NCBI GenBank assembly: GCA_020635675.1 | Contig: JACJZJ010000002.1 | Span: 620,001-684,000 of the forward strand | DNA length: 64,000 nt | Source of the DNA: Flavobacteriales bacterium | Lineage (GTDB): Bacteria > Bacteroidota > Bacteroidia > Flavobacteriales_F > PHOS-HE28 | Reading direction: 5' to 3' | Shown here: one piece after another, positions 62,957 through 64,000 of the stretch | Position numbering within the stretch: position 1 is the first letter of the stretch | Layout: the number at the start of each line of letters is the position of its first letter | Notes under the pieces: model-generated | The model's database searches: none | What the model was told of the DNA's origin: nothing | What the model saw: the letters and a program-made list of their open reading frames with translations, nothing else | Translations under genes and position numbers: made by a program

Positions 62957-63721
62957 ATGCGGCGGTCCAAGCGGTTGAGGCTATCAAGGAGACAGCTCGT
63001 TTATCACTACTGGCCCTTGGTGTTCCTTGCGGTCGTCACCGCGTGGATGCTTCTTTCCGGTGGCCTACGGTTGATCGTTGTGCCGGCGAAGAACATGCGA
63101 ACACCTGCCGATCTGTTCACAATGGCCATATGGATGATCGTACCGATCTCCATCCTCTACTTGATCCAAAGGAGAGCACTTCGACTCCGAGAGTTCAGGG
63201 GGACGATCAACGAGGACCAATTCCAAGAGGCGGTCGATCGGACCGCAAGGGAACTTGAATGGATCGTCGTACGGAACGACCCAAAGTGCTTTCAGGCACG
63301 CCATCAGATCTACGGGGGGATGGCGGTTGGTCAGTTGATCACGATCCTTCGAGCGGATCATGGCCTGTTGGTGAACAGCATCACCGATCCGGATCGATGG
63401 GGCGGGGTCACGCCATTCCACTGGAATCGGAGGAATGTAGAGACGTTCATTCGGCACTTGAATAAAGTGCGGCGTGGTATTCCGGCTCCTCTAGAGACCG
63501 ACGCAACCCTTGATGAATGGAGCCCTAAACGGGCATTGATCAGAGCGTTCATGTATCCATTGTGTCTCTCCCTGATCTGTGTGTCATCAGTTGCCGTCTA
63601 CTATGGTCCATCGAACGCCACCGGGATCCTGTTCGCCATTCTGCTCGCGGGCTTGGCATTGACCTATCTCATAGCGGATGTACGAATGATCCTGGCGGCT
63701 CGGGCCAAACGGCCCAGGTAG
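62957..63721 (+). CDS. Membrane protein of unknown function
   Basis: 254 residues from ATG 62957. Four hydrophobic helices: two at ~20-75 (WPLVFLAVVTAWMLLSGGLR; FTMAIWMIVPISILYLIQRR) and two near the C-terminus (FMYPLCLSLICVSSVAVYYG; ILFAILLAGLALTYLIADVR). The ~110-residue soluble middle part (EFRGTINEDQFQEAVDRTAR; ELEWIVVRNDPKCFQARHQI; WNRRNVETFIRHLNKVRRGI) resembles YcxB-type or PH-like membrane-linked domains in shape only. No family is recognised. It follows the degenerate E-like remnant. Confidence 0.6.
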   Translation: MRRSKRLRLSRRQLVYHYWPLVFLAVVTAWMLLSGGLRLIVVPAKNMRTPADLFTMAIWMIVPISILYLIQRRALRLREFRGTINEDQFQEAVDRTARELEWIVVRNDPKCFQARHQIYGGMAVGQLITILRADHGLLVNSITDPDRWGGVTPFHWNRRNVETFIRHLNKVRRGIPAPLETDATLDEWSPKRALIRAFMYPLCLSLICVSSVAVYYGPSNATGILFAILLAGLALTYLIADVRMILAARAKRPR

Positions 63722-63744
63722 TGCCAGAGAACATCGACCCAAGT

Positions 63745-64000
63745 ATGTCACCCCTTCCCCCCGTCTTCCTCGCCCTCACCATCCTGGCCGTCGCCTGCAC
63801 ACCCGTGCATCCGCCCGATGAGGTGGCCACCTCCCCGGAGGCCAACGGCTGGACGGTGGAGCGGAGCCTGACGAAGACCATCGACAACTTCACCTTCCAC
63901 TTCCCGGCGGAAGGCTATGCCTATGCCCACCGGGACAGCCTGGTGGCGGCCTGCATGCAGGCCATCGCGCGCAACCAGGCCATGCTGGCCATGGACAGTT
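63745..64000 (+). CDS. Lipoprotein, partial at the window edge
   Basis: 85 residues visible; the frame continues past 64000. Signal MSPLPPVFLALTILAVACTP with lipobox LAVAC. A 62-bp stretch (63770-63831) is identical, apart from one base, to the start of the short lipoprotein gene at 58491. After DEVATSP the protein continues as NGWTVERSLTKTIDNFTFHF and HRDSLVAACMQAIARNQAML, unlike the 58491 protein, and looks like a normal periplasmic domain. This is probably the intact source gene of the fragments seen upstream. Codon use is typical of the core genome. Confidence 0.65.
   Translation, partial: MSPLPPVFLALTILAVACTPVHPPDEVATSPEANGWTVERSLTKTIDNFTFHFPAEGYAYAHRDSLVAACMQAIARNQAMLAMDS

Overview
The window looks like chromosomal DNA from a GC-rich member of the Bacteroidota, probably a Flavobacteriales lineage. 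The evidence is the many secreted proteins with type IX secretion (T9SS) C-terminal domains, the -7 boxes of the TAnnTTTG type, a hybrid two-component regulator with a C-terminal AraC domain, and the typical 'QGFNYQAVVR' and 'LTQGFQQ' secreted-protein modules. No rRNA, tRNA or CRISPR array was recognised. Most of the window has G or C at nearly every third codon position. The exception is the accessory region near the right end, where several small genes are clearly AT-rich.

Layout. 0-7 kb holds housekeeping genes: the end of a sugar transporter, a PAP2-like membrane protein, rpoN (sigma-54), an ArsC/Spx-like protein, a GH92 alpha-mannosidase and asnS. 7-13.7 kb is a TetR-TolC-HlyD-RND efflux operon. 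13.7-17 kb has a DASS anion transporter, two copies of a 79-bp intergenic repeat, a RidA protein and an aldo/keto reductase. 17-40.2 kb is dominated by secreted and surface proteins: an LRR/T9SS protein (+), a 2279-residue PPC/CUB repeat protein (-), a three-gene operon of secreted proteins (-), a hybrid sensor kinase with AraC output (-) and a 2024-residue BspA/PKD repeat protein (-). Three of these proteins share the same ~240-residue C-terminal module with dockerin-like NDRD repeats instead of a standard T9SS domain. The two large gene blocks beside the hybrid regulator share a 5' region with two direct repeats exactly 21 bp apart, which could be the regulator's operator.

40.3-45.1 kb has a TPR-LuxR membrane regulator and an arsenic operon (arsR-arsM-arsC-acr3) with two matching ATCG-N8-CGAT palindromes. 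45.1-51.2 kb has a beta-propeller T9SS protein, two DinB proteins, a DUF2490-like protein, an NTF2-like protein, a putative caspase-fold (clan CD) secreted protein and an ankyrin protein.

From 51.2 kb to the end lies a patchwork accessory region. Single small genes, nearly all on the + strand, are separated by at least six copies of a palindromic 65-150 bp repeat (called E here) with ~20-bp inverted ends. It also contains a duplicated ydeI-like unit, duplicated gene fragments, a truncated epimerase gene, 59-bp direct repeats 9 kb apart, and one AT-rich unit with the hallmarks of an integron cassette, including an attC-like site. This region and the 21-bp-spaced operator/shared C-terminal module system are the best candidates for something undescribed.
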